From Bradyrhizobium guangxiense (GTDB taxonomy: Bacteria; Pseudomonadota; Alphaproteobacteria; Rhizobiales; Xanthobacteraceae): 64,000 nt of DNA. The stretch is from the NCBI RefSeq assembly GCF_004114915.1, contig NZ_CP022220.1:806001-870000 (forward strand), in the 5' to 3' direction. The stretch's first letter is position 1, and every line of letters begins with the position of its first letter. Below, piece by piece: positions 27,522 to 37,318 of this stretch. The translations under genes were made by a program, and so were the position numbers. A model generated the notes under the pieces. It was given only the letters and a program-made list of their open reading frames with translations, was not told the DNA's origin and made no database searches.

Positions 27522-27909
27522 CGGGCCTAACACGGATCACCTGTCCTCGCCGGAACTCTCCGGGCTGAACGTCTCATTGCTCGTCTTGAACGGGCACTCA
27601 CCACAAGGTCACCTGGACACACCGTCGATAGTCATGTCGGGATAGCACTCAATATGTTTGCCTCGAGTTCGTTGCGGAAACCCCGCAGACTCTGATCGTC
27701 CGCTGGATAACAATTGAGTGACAGGTCAGCACCCACACTAGTCACGACCGCCGCCTCACAAACTTTGCTGGCGGTGCAGCTGTGAGCCGTGTCGTGGAAA
27801 CGTTGCGATCACGACGTGGCTGGGCAGCCTCCTACTTCCTTTTGGTAAACTCAGGCGGCGACGACATTCTCTTTTTCGCCCGTCGATCGGCTACTAATTC
27901 AGCAGCCTG
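27522..27909. other. 388-bp gap between chemoreceptor and TetR genes
   Basis: Convergent 3' ends flank this stretch. No frame resembles a protein and I found no strong hairpin with a T-run. Possibly old intergenic debris. Confidence 0.35.
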
Positions 27910-28557
27910 CTAGGCGTTTTCGGGACACATCACTGCGCTAATGACGGCGATCAGCTCCTTGCGGAATTGCTTGTCGTCTTTAGCAACCGGCGCAAATCGC
28001 GCGATGAATTGCCGGTTAGCCATGGACATCGACATCGCGCCGAGGGCGGCAAAGAATCGCAAGTTCGGATCGACTTTCCGGCTGTTGCCACTCCGATTGA
28101 CTGCTGCGATCAAGGGTACCAAGGTTTCTCGGAGTGGCTTAGTTAGGGCATTGTGAAAGAACTCAAATCGCTCGCTCTGGTCGATCCCGGCAACCTCGTT
28201 GATGACAAATCGCGCAAATTGCGGCTTACGCTGGCCCACATTGATCAATTGTTCAATCGTAAGCTCTAGGCGCTCCCTCGAAGACACTTCTGCCCCATCC
28301 GATCGCACGGATGCGAGCAGAGCCATCGCCTCCCCCGAAAACGACTCGATTACGGCCTTCCATAGTTCGAGTTTTGATCCGTAGTGGTAAGAGATCAGGG
28401 CGACATCAACTTTCGCGGCAGCAGCGATTGAGCGGAGGTTTGCCTTTTCGAAACCGTGCTCGGCAAATGCGTCGAGCGCTGCATCGAGAAGGTTGTCGGC
28501 CTCTAGTTCTGAGCCCTTCCGTGGTCGACCGCGCGTTCTCACGGCTTTTCGAGACAT
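27910..28557 (-). CDS. TetR-family regulator of the adjacent RND efflux operon
   Basis: A 215-residue TetR repressor. The ATG at 28557 directly follows a GGAGGAGGG ribosome site; longer starts would read through it. The N-terminal DNA-binding domain includes LLDAALDAFAEHGFEKANLR and the recognition region AAAKVDVALISYHYGSKLEL. The C-terminal ligand domain resembles the CerR-like branch (ARFVINEVAGIDQSERFEFF). It is divergent from the RND genes, with a 24-bp perfect palindrome between them, so autoregulation and control of the pump by a toxic ligand are likely. Confidence 0.9.
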   Translation of the reverse strand: MSRKAVRTRGRPRKGSELEADNLLDAALDAFAEHGFEKANLRSIAAAAKVDVALISYHYGSKLELWKAVIESFSGEAMALLASVRSDGAEVSSRERLELTIEQLINVGQRKPQFARFVINEVAGIDQSERFEFFHNALTKPLRETLVPLIAAVNRSGNSRKVDPNLRFFAALGAMSMSMANRQFIARFAPVAKDDKQFRKELIAVISAVMCPENA

Positions 28558-28611
28558 CCCTCCTCCTCCATCGACCATTCCGACCTCTTGACGTTTAGAA
28601 CGATGCAACTA

Positions 28612-28635
28612 AATATTCAACGCCTGTTGAATATT
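28612..28635. promoter_or_regulatory. TetR operator palindrome
   Basis: AATATTCAAC-GCCT-GTTGAATATT: ten-base perfect arms around a four-base spacer, 55 bp upstream of the TetR start and 93 bp upstream of the first efflux gene. It is the only strong dyad in the divergent spacer, as expected for a TetR dimer-of-dimers or dimer site. Confidence 0.7.
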
Positions 28636-28727
28636 ACGCCTTGGAGTTCTTTGGCGGGGCGCTCAGACAACTTGAAACTTTGAGTTAAATCAGCATGTTG
28701 CAAATGCCCAGCGAAGAAGGGGACCTA

Positions 28728-29828
28728 ATGCCGCGGCTGGCCAACAGGGCGCAATTCCGCACGTCGCTCGCGCTCGTCGCGACCGTGCTTACAGCGTTCC
28801 CGAACTCGATGGCGCGAGCGGGTGACAAGTCTTCGGCGCTGTTGCGCGTGACCGTCGCCACCGCCCGCCGGCAACACATCACGCCAGACCTTCCCCTCAC
28901 TGGGACGATCCAGGCTCGCATCCTTTCGAACATTGCATTTCAGACCAGTGGACGAGTTGTCCGTCGCGACGTCGAGGTTGGGCAGTATGTCAAAGCAGGT
29001 CAAACTCTCGCGCATCTTGAACGGACCGAGCAGCAGACCGATGTTACCAGTGCTGAAGCAGCGCTGAATGCTGCGAATGCGCAGTTGCTGGAAGCCCAAC
29101 GAAATTTCGAGCGACAACAGTCTCTGCTTAGCAGTGGCTCTACCACACGTGAGCGATTCGATCAGGCGTTAGCCACGCTTCGAACAGATGAGGCGCAGGT
29201 CAACAGCGCACAAGCTGCCCTGAATACGGCACGCGAGCGGCTAACCTACACGGAATTGAAGGCAGGACGGGACGGCATCATTGTCTCACGTAGTATCGAA
29301 GTCGGCCAGGTTGTGCAGGCCGGACAGACGGCTTTCGCCCTTGCCGAGGATGGCCCGCGGGATGCGGTATTCCAAGTTCCCGAGATTCTTGTCACCAATC
29401 CGCCAAACGACAGGACTGTCGACATCACCTCGCAATCGATGCCGAATGTAACTGTTGCCGGCTCTGTGCGCGAGATCTCGCCGATTTTGGATCAGGCCAC
29501 CGGCACCGTTACGCTCAAGGTCGCGGTCGAACGAGCGCCGGCCGATTTGACACTCGGTTCGGCCGTCGTCGGTAGAGCCCGTTGGGAGTTATCGCCTGCC
29601 TTTGTCATTCCATCGAGCGCGCTGTTTGCAGCCAACGGTAAGCCCGCAGTCTGGATATTGGATAGCGAGAACAAGGCCCGGCTTCGCGGGGTCGTCGTGC
29701 AGGAATATCTCACTGGAGCGGTCGCGTTGGCCGCCGGATTGGAAGAAGGCGAGCGTGTCGTAACTTCCAGCGTACAACTGCTGTATCCAGGGAAGGTTGT
29801 CGCGGTCGCCTACGGAGCCGAGCCATGA
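28728..29828 (+). CDS. RND efflux periplasmic adaptor subunit
   Basis: A 366-residue membrane-fusion protein. The start at 28728 (MPRLANRAQF) has AAGGGG six bases upstream and gives a normal signal peptide ending SMARA; an ATG at 28695 is possible but less well placed. The biotinyl-lipoyl half-motif is GRVVRRDVEVGQYVKAGQTL, a long alpha-hairpin with coiled-coil pattern follows (about residues 95-180), then the second lipoyl half (GIIVSRSIEVGQVVQAGQ) and beta-barrel. It links the inner-membrane pump to an outer-membrane channel, none of which is encoded here. The next gene overlaps its stop (ATGA). Confidence 0.9.
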   Translation: MPRLANRAQFRTSLALVATVLTAFPNSMARAGDKSSALLRVTVATARRQHITPDLPLTGTIQARILSNIAFQTSGRVVRRDVEVGQYVKAGQTLAHLERTEQQTDVTSAEAALNAANAQLLEAQRNFERQQSLLSSGSTTRERFDQALATLRTDEAQVNSAQAALNTARERLTYTELKAGRDGIIVSRSIEVGQVVQAGQTAFALAEDGPRDAVFQVPEILVTNPPNDRTVDITSQSMPNVTVAGSVREISPILDQATGTVTLKVAVERAPADLTLGSAVVGRARWELSPAFVIPSSALFAANGKPAVWILDSENKARLRGVVVQEYLTGAVALAAGLEEGERVVTSSVQLLYPGKVVAVAYGAEP

Positions 29829-30901
29829 CGTCGCCCGCACCCACGGTCTTGCGGCTGCTACTTTTCGCCTGCGCCGCGGCGCTTTCCGGGTGCGAGGAGA
29901 AGAGCCTCGAATCGCCCGTCATTCGTCCCGTGCTCACCATGGTTGTGCAACCGGCCTCGTAGAGGATCGACACCTTCACCGGAACGGTGCAGCCTCGGTA
30001 CCAGGCCGAGCTTGGCTTTCAAACAATGGGGCGAATGAGCTCGCGCGACGTCAATGTGGGAGATCTCGTTGCCAAGGGGCAAAGACTCGGGTCCCTTGAT
30101 TCGACCGTCGCGCAGCTCGCGATCGTCTCAAGCCAGGCCGATCTGGCCAACGCTCGAGCGGTCCTTGCCAATGCCGAGGCCACTCTGGAACGAAAGCACA
30201 AACTGTTCAGCACGGGCAGCGGGACACAGGCGGACCTCGATGCGGCAACAGCAGCCCAGCAGAGCGCCCAATCACGCGCCACGCAAGCTGAGGCGAGTCT
30301 GCAGAAGGCGACCGAACAACTCGGCTACACGACCCTAAACAGCAGCTATGACGGTGTCGTCGTCTCCTGGTCCACGGAAATCGGCCAGGTCGTCTCGGTA
30401 GGCCAGACGGTTGTCACCATCGCTCGCCCAACTTTTCGCGACGGTGTGTTCGACATACCGGACGACCGAATTGGCCAATTCATCGAAGGTTCATCCTCTC
30501 GGGCATCGCTCCTCGTCCAGGATAGCATCGCAGCCAAGGCGGTCGTCCGTGAGATCGCGCCGCAGTCGGACTCCTCGACCAGAACTCGGCGCATTCGGTT
30601 CACCATCGAAGATCCACCTGAAGCGTTTCGGCTGGGAACCACGATCCGCCTCGCGGCTGCACAGGAGGGCCAAATGGAGATTCCGGTTAGTGCTCTTTTG
30701 AAAATCGAAGGTCAGGACGCCGTCTGGATCGTGGGAGCAAACAAGAGGGCTCTAGCACGTCCTGTGATGCTCGGCGCCCACAGGGGAGACCGCGTGGCAG
30801 TTACATCCGGCTTGTCGATTGGCGATCGCGTCATCACTGCCGGCGTGCATTCCCTCTCCGAAGGACAACTCGTCAAACTTTTGCAAGAGAATCAGTCGTG
30901 A
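29825..30901 (+). pseudogene. Second RND adaptor (lipoprotein type) with an amber codon
   Basis: The frame opens at ATG 29825 with a lipoprotein signal, ending in a lipobox LSGC, then stops at TAG (29960-29962, codon 46). Reading on in the same frame gives a complete adaptor: FTGTVQPRYQAELGFQTMGR, lipoyl motif DVNVGDLVAKGQRLG, hairpin, and the second half GVVVSWSTEIGQVVSVGQT, to 30901. A single base change explains the break. Re-initiation downstream would lack the export signal. So the adaptor is probably lost, unless suppressed or a sequencing error. The pump gene's GTG overlaps its stop. Two adaptors per RND pump are typical of this operon type. Confidence 0.8.
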
Positions 30902-33900
30902 CCTCCTTCAATCTATCTGAATGGGCCCTAAAGCATCGCTCGTTCGTTTGGTTCCTGATGATAGCGTCCGCGATAGCGGGCCTGCTCGCCTACCGCAGCC
31001 TCGGTCGCGAGGAAGATCCTCCGTTCACCATCAAGACTATGGTGATCCAGCAACAATGGCCCGGCGCGACGGTTGACGACATGCTCAATCAAGTGACCGA
31101 CCGGATTGAAAAGGAGGTGAAACAGATCGGCGCGGTCGACTACGTCAAGAGCTACACGACGCCCGGTCAGACCACGATTTTGGTCAATCTGAAGGACACC
31201 ACCAAGCCAAAGGACGTGCCGTGGCTATTCTATGAGGTCCGCAAACATGTTCAGGACATCCAGTACACCCTGCCTTCAGGCGTAGGCGCAGCCTCCTTCA
31301 ACGACGAATTTGGCGATGTCTTCGGCAACATCTACGCGTTTACGTCCGACGGACTCAGCCCACGGCAATTGCGCGACTATGTCGAGCGGGTGCGCTCGGA
31401 ACTTCTCACCGTGCCAAGCATCGGCAAGATCACGGTGATCGGAGCACAAGATGAGGTCATCTATCTCGACATCTCCACGCGCAAGCTGGCGGCACTCGGT
31501 CTTAATATGCAGTCGCTCATCAAGACACTGCAAAATCAAAACACAGTGCAGCCGTCAGGCGTCGTACAAGCGGGCCCAGAACAAGTTTCGCTGCGCGTAA
31601 GCGGTCAATTCGCTTCGGAAGAGGCCCTTCGAAGCACCAACCTGCGCATCGACAACCGCTTCCTTCCGCTTAGCGACGTCGCGACCATCACCCGTGGATA
31701 TCGCGATCCACCCGATCCGCTATTTCGTGTCGATGGAAAGCCTGCGATCGGGCTCGGCATCGCGATGATGGCCTCTAGCAATGTGCTTCAATTTGGTGAG
31801 GCGCTGAGAGCAAAGATGCGCGACATCTTGGCCACGCTTCCGGTAGGCGTCGAACTCCACCTGGTTTCCGATCAGCCGAAGATAGTTGAGCAGGCAGTCG
31901 GCGGCTTCACCGAAGCGCTCGTTGAGGCCATAGCCATCGTGTTGGTGGTAAGCCTGATCAGTCTTGGAGTGAGGGCAGGGCTGGTGGTCTCGTTCTCAAT
32001 TCCGCTCGTGCTGGCGGTCGTGTTCGTCATCATGCAGTATTTTGGAGTAACGCTGCAGCGCATTTCCCTAGGTGCGCTGATCATCGCGCTTGGACTGCTC
32101 GTCGATGATGCAATGATAACAGTCGAGATGATGGTGCACCGCCTTGAGCGCGGGGACAATCTCTATAACGCAGTGACCTTTGCTTACACCTCGACCGCAT
32201 TTCCGATGCTAACCGGAACCCTGGTAACTGTCGCAGGCTTTATCCCGATTGGGTTCAACGGCTCATCGGCTGGCGAATACACCTACACTCTGTTCCTCGT
32301 AATCGCAGCATCGCTACTAACCAGCTGGGTGGTAGCCGTTCTGTTCGCTCCACTGATCGGCGTCATGGTCCTTCCAAAAACCATGAAACATCACGACCAT
32401 ATCGGTGTCGGCCGGCTATCCCGCTACTTTGTCGTTCTACTGGAGGCCGCGATGCGCTTCCGCTGGGTCACAATCGGCGGAAGCCTCGGTCTGCTCGCGG
32501 TGGCAATCGTCGGTATGGGATTTGTGCAGCAGCAGTTCTTCCCGTCGTCAGACCGGTCCGAGCTGCTCGTCGACTTGACGCTTCCGCAGGGCAGCACGAT
32601 CCTTGAGACCAAGAAGCAGATCGACCAGTTCGAAAAAGGGCTGGCCTCCGATCCTGACGTCGAAAGCTGGAGCTCTTATGTTGGGCAAGGTGCGATCCGC
32701 TTCTATCTGCCACTCGACCAGCAGATGGCCTTTAACTATTTCGGCCAGGTGGTCGTCGTAGCCAAGTCACTTGAAGCTCGCAATCGGATCGAAAGCAGAT
32801 TGCGAAAGACCGCGGCCGATCAATTCATCGGGATCGACGTCTTCATCCACCCGCTCGACCTTGGACCTCCGGTTGGACGTCCGCTGCAATACCGCCTCAG
32901 CGGGCCGGACATCCAGCAATTGCGCGCCAAGGCACTGGAGATCGCCAAAATCATGAGCGACAACCCGCATCTTGACCCTCCGACATTTGATTGGAACGAG
33001 CCAGGCAAGGTCGTTCAAGTCGAAATAGCGCAAGACAAGGCGAGGCAGCTCGGGCTCGACTCCGTCGATGTTGCCTCGATACTGAACGGCCTTGTCGGCG
33101 GGACGTCCATTACACAGATGCGCGATAGCATTTATCAGGTCAACATCGTTGGGCGCGCCGCAAACGACGAACGCAGCCGAATCGAAACGCTGCAGTCGTT
33201 GCAGATCCCGACTGGCAATGGACAGGTGGTCCCGTTGCTCTCGTTCGCAACACTTCGCTATGACCTGGAGCAGCCCATTATTTGGCGACGCGACCGTGTC
33301 CCAACAATCACGATTCGAGGCACCATCCACGATGGCACGCAACCGGCAACTGTCGTCCAACAGCTTGCGCCGGCTATCGAGACCTTCGCCGCGAACCTGC
33401 CGGCGTCGATGAAGATCGCAACCGGAGGCGCCGTCGAGGAGAGCTCAAAGGGTCAGGGTCCAATCGTTGCGGTCGTGCCTGTGATGCTGCTTGCGATGGC
33501 GTTCTTCATTATGGTCCAGCTGCAAAGCTTTGCGAAGCTGTTCCTTGTCGTAAGCGTGGCTCCCCTCGGCTTGATCGGCGTTGTGTTCGCTCTCCTCGTA
33601 TCCGGAAAACCGATGGGTTTTGTCGCGATTCTCGGTACGTTAGCCCTTATCGGGATCATCATTCGCAATTCGATTATCTTGATGGCGCAGATCGACGAAA
33701 TGCTTGACGAGGGTCACGATCAATGGTCGGCAGTCGTGCTGGCAACACAGCATCGCATGCGGCCAATCCTGCTGACGGCCGCCGCAGCAAGCCTCGGCAT
33801 GCTTCCGATCGCGCCGCAGGTCTTCTGGGGTCCTATGGCGCTATCGATGATCGGTGGCATCATGGCTGCGACCTTCCTGACTCTCTTTTTCTTGCCGGCG

Positions 33901-33996
33901 CTTTACATCGCCTGGTTCCGTGTAGAAGCCCCACTAAAGGACTCTTCTTCGCGCCAGGAGGAGCCCAGCAGGCTCGCCAGGGCCAGCTCACCATAG
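30898..33996 (+). CDS. RND-family efflux permease
   Basis: A 1032-residue inner-membrane proton-driven pump of the AcrB/MdtB superfamily. It starts with GTG overlapping the previous stop. TM1 lies near residues 14-30, the porter domain with RSLGREEDPPFTIKTMVI follows, then the TM2-TM6 block with the proton-relay pair Asp402-Asp403 in LLVDDAMITVEMM, a second periplasmic half, and TM8-TM12 (GTLALIGIIIRNSIILMAQI). The RxLGREEDP start and single-permease operon resemble the heavy-metal/multidrug-like branch with two adaptors. Substrate unknown. Regulation by the divergent TetR is likely. Function may depend on the first adaptor alone because the second is broken. Confidence 0.92.
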   Translation: MTSFNLSEWALKHRSFVWFLMIASAIAGLLAYRSLGREEDPPFTIKTMVIQQQWPGATVDDMLNQVTDRIEKEVKQIGAVDYVKSYTTPGQTTILVNLKDTTKPKDVPWLFYEVRKHVQDIQYTLPSGVGAASFNDEFGDVFGNIYAFTSDGLSPRQLRDYVERVRSELLTVPSIGKITVIGAQDEVIYLDISTRKLAALGLNMQSLIKTLQNQNTVQPSGVVQAGPEQVSLRVSGQFASEEALRSTNLRIDNRFLPLSDVATITRGYRDPPDPLFRVDGKPAIGLGIAMMASSNVLQFGEALRAKMRDILATLPVGVELHLVSDQPKIVEQAVGGFTEALVEAIAIVLVVSLISLGVRAGLVVSFSIPLVLAVVFVIMQYFGVTLQRISLGALIIALGLLVDDAMITVEMMVHRLERGDNLYNAVTFAYTSTAFPMLTGTLVTVAGFIPIGFNGSSAGEYTYTLFLVIAASLLTSWVVAVLFAPLIGVMVLPKTMKHHDHIGVGRLSRYFVVLLEAAMRFRWVTIGGSLGLLAVAIVGMGFVQQQFFPSSDRSELLVDLTLPQGSTILETKKQIDQFEKGLASDPDVESWSSYVGQGAIRFYLPLDQQMAFNYFGQVVVVAKSLEARNRIESRLRKTAADQFIGIDVFIHPLDLGPPVGRPLQYRLSGPDIQQLRAKALEIAKIMSDNPHLDPPTFDWNEPGKVVQVEIAQDKARQLGLDSVDVASILNGLVGGTSITQMRDSIYQVNIVGRAANDERSRIETLQSLQIPTGNGQVVPLLSFATLRYDLEQPIIWRRDRVPTITIRGTIHDGTQPATVVQQLAPAIETFAANLPASMKIATGGAVEESSKGQGPIVAVVPVMLLAMAFFIMVQLQSFAKLFLVVSVAPLGLIGVVFALLVSGKPMGFVAILGTLALIGIIIRNSIILMAQIDEMLDEGHDQWSAVVLATQHRMRPILLTAAAASLGMLPIAPQVFWGPMALSMIGGIMAATFLTLFFLPALYIAWFRVEAPLKDSSSRQEEPSRLARASSP

Positions 33997-34411
33997 GGAA
34001 GCCCGAGCGCGATGCCACAAGGCCTTTGGCGTCCTGCTTGGTAACCGCCACGCTCCGCGCCGGTTTGTACCGGGAGTTCGTGATGCCTTTCCCTGCACCG
34101 GATCCGACCGTAGAGCTCTTCGGGCTTGGCGATCCGGTGCACGACGATCGGCGATTGCCGGCAGCGTCGCACGACGTTCACCGCGCTTTCACAATCCACG
34201 AGCGTCGTGAAATGATGTCACCGCCGTAGCTGTCGAGCTACCGAGTGATGGTCCTTAGGAGAATCAAACAATCGATCGCGAGACCGAGCACCAGAACGAC
34301 GTTAAAAAAGCTCGCCACATCATCGTCCTGAATGTCTCTCCCGTAGCGTCCACGGCTATCGAAAGCGCAGCGCCACTGAATTGATCAGGAGCGTGGCACA
34401 TTGGTCTCGTC
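33997..34411. other. Degenerate spacer after the RND operon
   Basis: About 415 bp with no recognisable gene on either strand; frames present look non-coding. It borders the relic zone of 34.4-38.8 kb and may be part of it. Confidence 0.35.
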
Positions 34412-34705
34412 TCAGAATGCCGGTGACGCGTCGAACTCGGCCCAGCTACAGTCGACGTGGCTCGGACGTGCGTTTCCGACCGTGCTTATGAAAGCGCACG
34501 GCGCAACATGGGTATGGTCGAGAACAAGACCACTGCTAGCAATGTCGTAGACCTTCTTATCAGGTCTGCTCTCCTGCCAGACGTTGTCGAATGCGACGAC
34601 ATCAGCCGTCCCAATCGGCGTATTCTCGTGGGCACAACAAAAGCCCCAAGCTTCAAATCTGGCGCTCTTTGCGGTTCTGCATAGTTGCCGGCCACGCGCA
34701 TCCAT
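34412..34705 (-). pseudogene. Decayed PadR-family regulator
   Basis: A minus-strand frame contains VVAFDNVWQESRPDKKVYDI, followed by a short piece with THVAPC. This matches YVTFEDIAQESKPDKKVYEV and the following GPTHVPV region of the intact PadR at 11.9-12.6 kb. The N-terminal helix-turn-helix and C-terminal dimer domain are missing, and the distance to the neighbouring operator pair is about 225 bp shorter than in the intact locus, so internal deletion is likely. Divergent placement against operators C mirrors the intact copy. Confidence 0.65.
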
Positions 34706-34763
34706 ACGTCAGATTTGACATATATGTTCATGCCTGCTAGCCAGTAAGTAATAAATGACATAT
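34704..34763. promoter_or_regulatory. Paired PadR-type operators, promoter C
   Basis: Distal ATACGT-CAGATTTG-ACATAT (34704-34723) and proximal GTAAGT-AATAAATG-ACATAT (34744-34763), 40 bp apart. The proximal copy runs straight into GGAGGA, as at promoter A. The gene once served directly downstream is gone; only a 36-codon GTG frame follows. The intact PadR may still bind here. Confidence 0.6.
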
Positions 34764-34864
34764 GGAGGAAGGCCGTGAATTGCCGCTCGGGGGTGGACGC
34801 ACCTGACCTGTTCGGAATGACGTCCGAACTCTGCACCAAACGCTCTGACCGGTGCTGGGTATCC

Positions 34865-35107
34865 TCAATTGCTGATCAACGGTGAAGCCATTTTCGCAAG
34901 CAGCTGCGCTTTGTGCAGATGCCATTGGTAATTGGCCGCGATGGCTAGTTGAAGCAACGGGCAATCGTCCCGTCTAGAGCTCTCATCCATGATGCTCTCG
35001 ATGGATAGCAAAGCACTCTGTGAGGCGCGCGCCGGCAGCTCAAGAGTTTCGATGGCAGTGGGGAGCGAGCGTCGCGGCTCTCCATAGCTGTCGGATGCCT
35101 TCATCAT
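34865..35107 (-). CDS. Possible small hypothetical protein
   Basis: An 80-residue frame from ATG 35107 (or 35104) on the minus strand, with a protein-like composition and predicted helices (ETLELPARASQSALLSIESI and PLLQLAIAANYQWHLHKAQL). It is divergent from the broken MFS gene that starts 59 bp away. I do not recognise it and no strong ribosome site precedes it. It may be a real small gene, a fragment, or chance. Confidence 0.3.
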   Translation of the reverse strand: MMKASDSYGEPRRSLPTAIETLELPARASQSALLSIESIMDESSRRDDCPLLQLAIAANYQWHLHKAQLLAKMASPLISN

Positions 35108-35165
35108 GCCTGCATCGGTGCGGAGCTGCAATTCACGAGGGCCGACTATCATACGGGAGGAAAAA

Positions 35166-36289
35166 ATGGCGCAGATTAACTCGTTGGGGTCAAAGATTTC
35201 ATTAGTGACAGGGCACATGGCTGGGATGATAGACCAGCCCGCACTTCCGATTTGGGTCGGTGTTCTGATCTCGGAATATGCGTTTTCACCGGCGCGAGCG
35301 GGGGCGCTTCCGACCCTCTTTCTAGGAGCCATGGTCTTTGCAAGCGTTACACTATCGCCATTCTTCCATCGCGCTCCGGGGCGCTGGATGCCGACGCTGG
35401 GCTTCGGCATCAGTGCCGGGACCTTCTATGTGATGGCCGGCTTCACCGAATTTAGCATTCTGGCAGTTGGCCACTTCGTCGCTGGATTGGCGACAGGAGT
35501 CGCACGGATAACCCACATCGTGTCTTTGCAATGGGGGGGGTAACGCTTGGAGTCTTCGCGGTAATATTGCTCGGCGCATCGGCGACTCTCATCACGAAAT
35601 TCGGTCCACCAGCCATCTTTGAGGTCTTTGCCGCAGTTACGGCCGTGGCAGCCGCAATAGCGACTTTCTTCTTTCCCTCTGCTTCCATCAGCGAAGACCT
35701 CGTCAGGGATGCCGCTGGATTCACACGCCCTGTGTGGTTCATTATCACTGGAATCGTCCTGATGTCGCTCGTCCAGGCAATGATATTCAGTTTCCTACAA
35801 CCGATGGGCACCGATCGCGGACTGTCGCCTGTCCAGATCCAAAGCGTTCTGGTCACGTTAGGTCTGGTGGCTATGACACCGACCCTGCTCGCCGCGTTTC
35901 TCCAAAAGCGGCTTCCGCCGATGCGGGTCGCGATGACTGGAACCCTGCTGCAGGGAGCGGTAGCTGTCCTAATCTCTTGCTCTAGCGGTTTCTTGCCGTA
36001 TGCGGTCGGAGCGGTCGTTTTCCCGTTCATAATGTTGTTCACGCATACTTTTGTCTTCGGGCATCTCGCGCGCCTTGATCTCACCGGGCGCGCGGTTGCT
36101 GCGACCCCAGCCATGTTGGTCGGCAACATGATTGGACCGCTCCTGGGCGGGACATTGGTCCAGACGACTGGCTATCTTGGTCTCGGGTCGGCGGCAGCGG
36201 CCGTCGATCTCATTGCTCTCTGCTGCTTCATTGCTGCATCACAGAGAGCCACATCCGCTATCCAGCCGTTGCCGCAGCTAAACCAGTAG
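35166..36289 (+). pseudogene. MFS transporter frameshifted at a G8 run
   Basis: The ATG at 35166 has CGGGAGGAA just upstream and opens MAQINSLGSKISLVTGHMAG with four to five membrane segments. At a run of eight G (35533-35540) this frame ends at TAA. The other frame continues without a gap as GVTLGVFAVILLGASATL and gives the remaining segments to 36289, total about 374 codons. Nine (or six) G would restore one protein. A slippage-prone run could make this phase-variable, but its setting among decayed genes favours inactivation or a sequencing miscount. It is not closely similar to the MFS gene at 22 kb. Confidence 0.75.
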
Positions 36290-36344
36290 GCAGATCTCTT
36301 GGCTTGCCGGAGCCTGACGAGAGCCAACGCTACGCGCGGATTCG

Positions 36345-37060
36345 AAATGCTGAAAGACGTTGAGATGCCGATCTAGTTTCTGCGAGCAGCCAAGTTCTCA
36401 TTCGCTTTTATCCAATTCGACGCAACCCCTTTGGCAAATTCCCCAGGTGCCTGGCACCGGTGCGAGCGAGAGATGTCGAAAGAGGTATAGGGGCCGGGCT
36501 CAAAGAGGCCTCTCCGCCAATACGTTCTCGCGGGGACGCTCTCTCGCCGCTGTTACGCCGAATAGGGTGATTGCGTCAGGCACAATCACGACCCTTTCCG
36601 CGACATGCACATAAGGCGCAGTCGCCATGATCGCTTTTGCCGAGAGGGCGGCATTCAGCTGATAATGATCCGCCGGCTCCGGAGACGGCATGGTTCGAAT
36701 TGGAGCAGGGTTGCGAGCTTTGCTATCGACAACAACATCTCGGATGTCAGTCTCGGTTCTTCGAGTTGACCAAAGGTGTGAGCATTAATCTGATGTTTGA
36801 CCATTTCGTTGTTCGGTTTTCGCGACGACACTCGCTGGTCGCATCGTTAAGTCAGATATTAACGTTCAACACAAGTCCGGACGTTCTTTCCTCGGAGCTG
36901 CGCAAGAACATCGACGGAGGCACCTCCGTCTAAGCTCGCATGAAGTGCGAAGTCTACGATCCTTTCGCCGAATAAAGTGACCGCATCGCCAGGGAAGTCT
37001 CATCGCCTAGGCGGCCATCGCGCCATCCGTGATCACGTCGATGCCGACTAAGGTTCGATA
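36345..37060 (+). pseudogene. Decayed copy of the quinone oxidoreductase gene
   Basis: Several patches align in order with the intact gene at 24.3-25.2 kb: CCAAGTTCTCATTCGC (36390s), CCAGGTGCCTGG (36440s), TCTCGCCGCTGTTACGCCGA (36540s), then the translated piece INLMFDHFVVRF with SELRKNIDGG, YDPFAE, and finally GCCATCGCGCCATCCGTGAT near 37015-37035. Multiple stops, frameshifts and a loss of roughly 250 bp in the middle show a long-dead gene. It confirms that the 34-38 kb zone descends from a cluster related to the one at 12-25 kb. Confidence 0.7.
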
Positions 37061-37254
37061 GGGCAATCGTGGTAACTTCTTCCTACCTTCTTGTTTGCCG
37101 CTACTGCTCGGCGGTTGCCACGGCGAATTCTTCGCGTTCATACCTTTCAATCAGGCAATCGGCGAGCGCGGTACACACCTCGCCGCCCCGCATTCGGGAA
37201 TTCCGCTTTGCTGAGCAGAAACAGAAAAACATAAGGTTGGTCCACCGGCAGGTA

Positions 37255-37318
37255 ATATGTAAGGATTGCCATATGCGATAACCTGATGTATTCTTACTAT
37301 AAGTCAAAACTGACATAT
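37255..37318 (+). promoter_or_regulatory. Paired PadR-type operators, promoter D
   Basis: Distal ATATGT-AAGGATTG-CCATAT (37255-37274) and proximal ATAAGT-CAAAACTG-ACATAT (37299-37318), 44 bp apart, followed by AGGAGG. The segment ACTATAAGTCAAAA is shared exactly with promoter B, so D is a sister of B, as C is of A. Confidence 0.6.
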
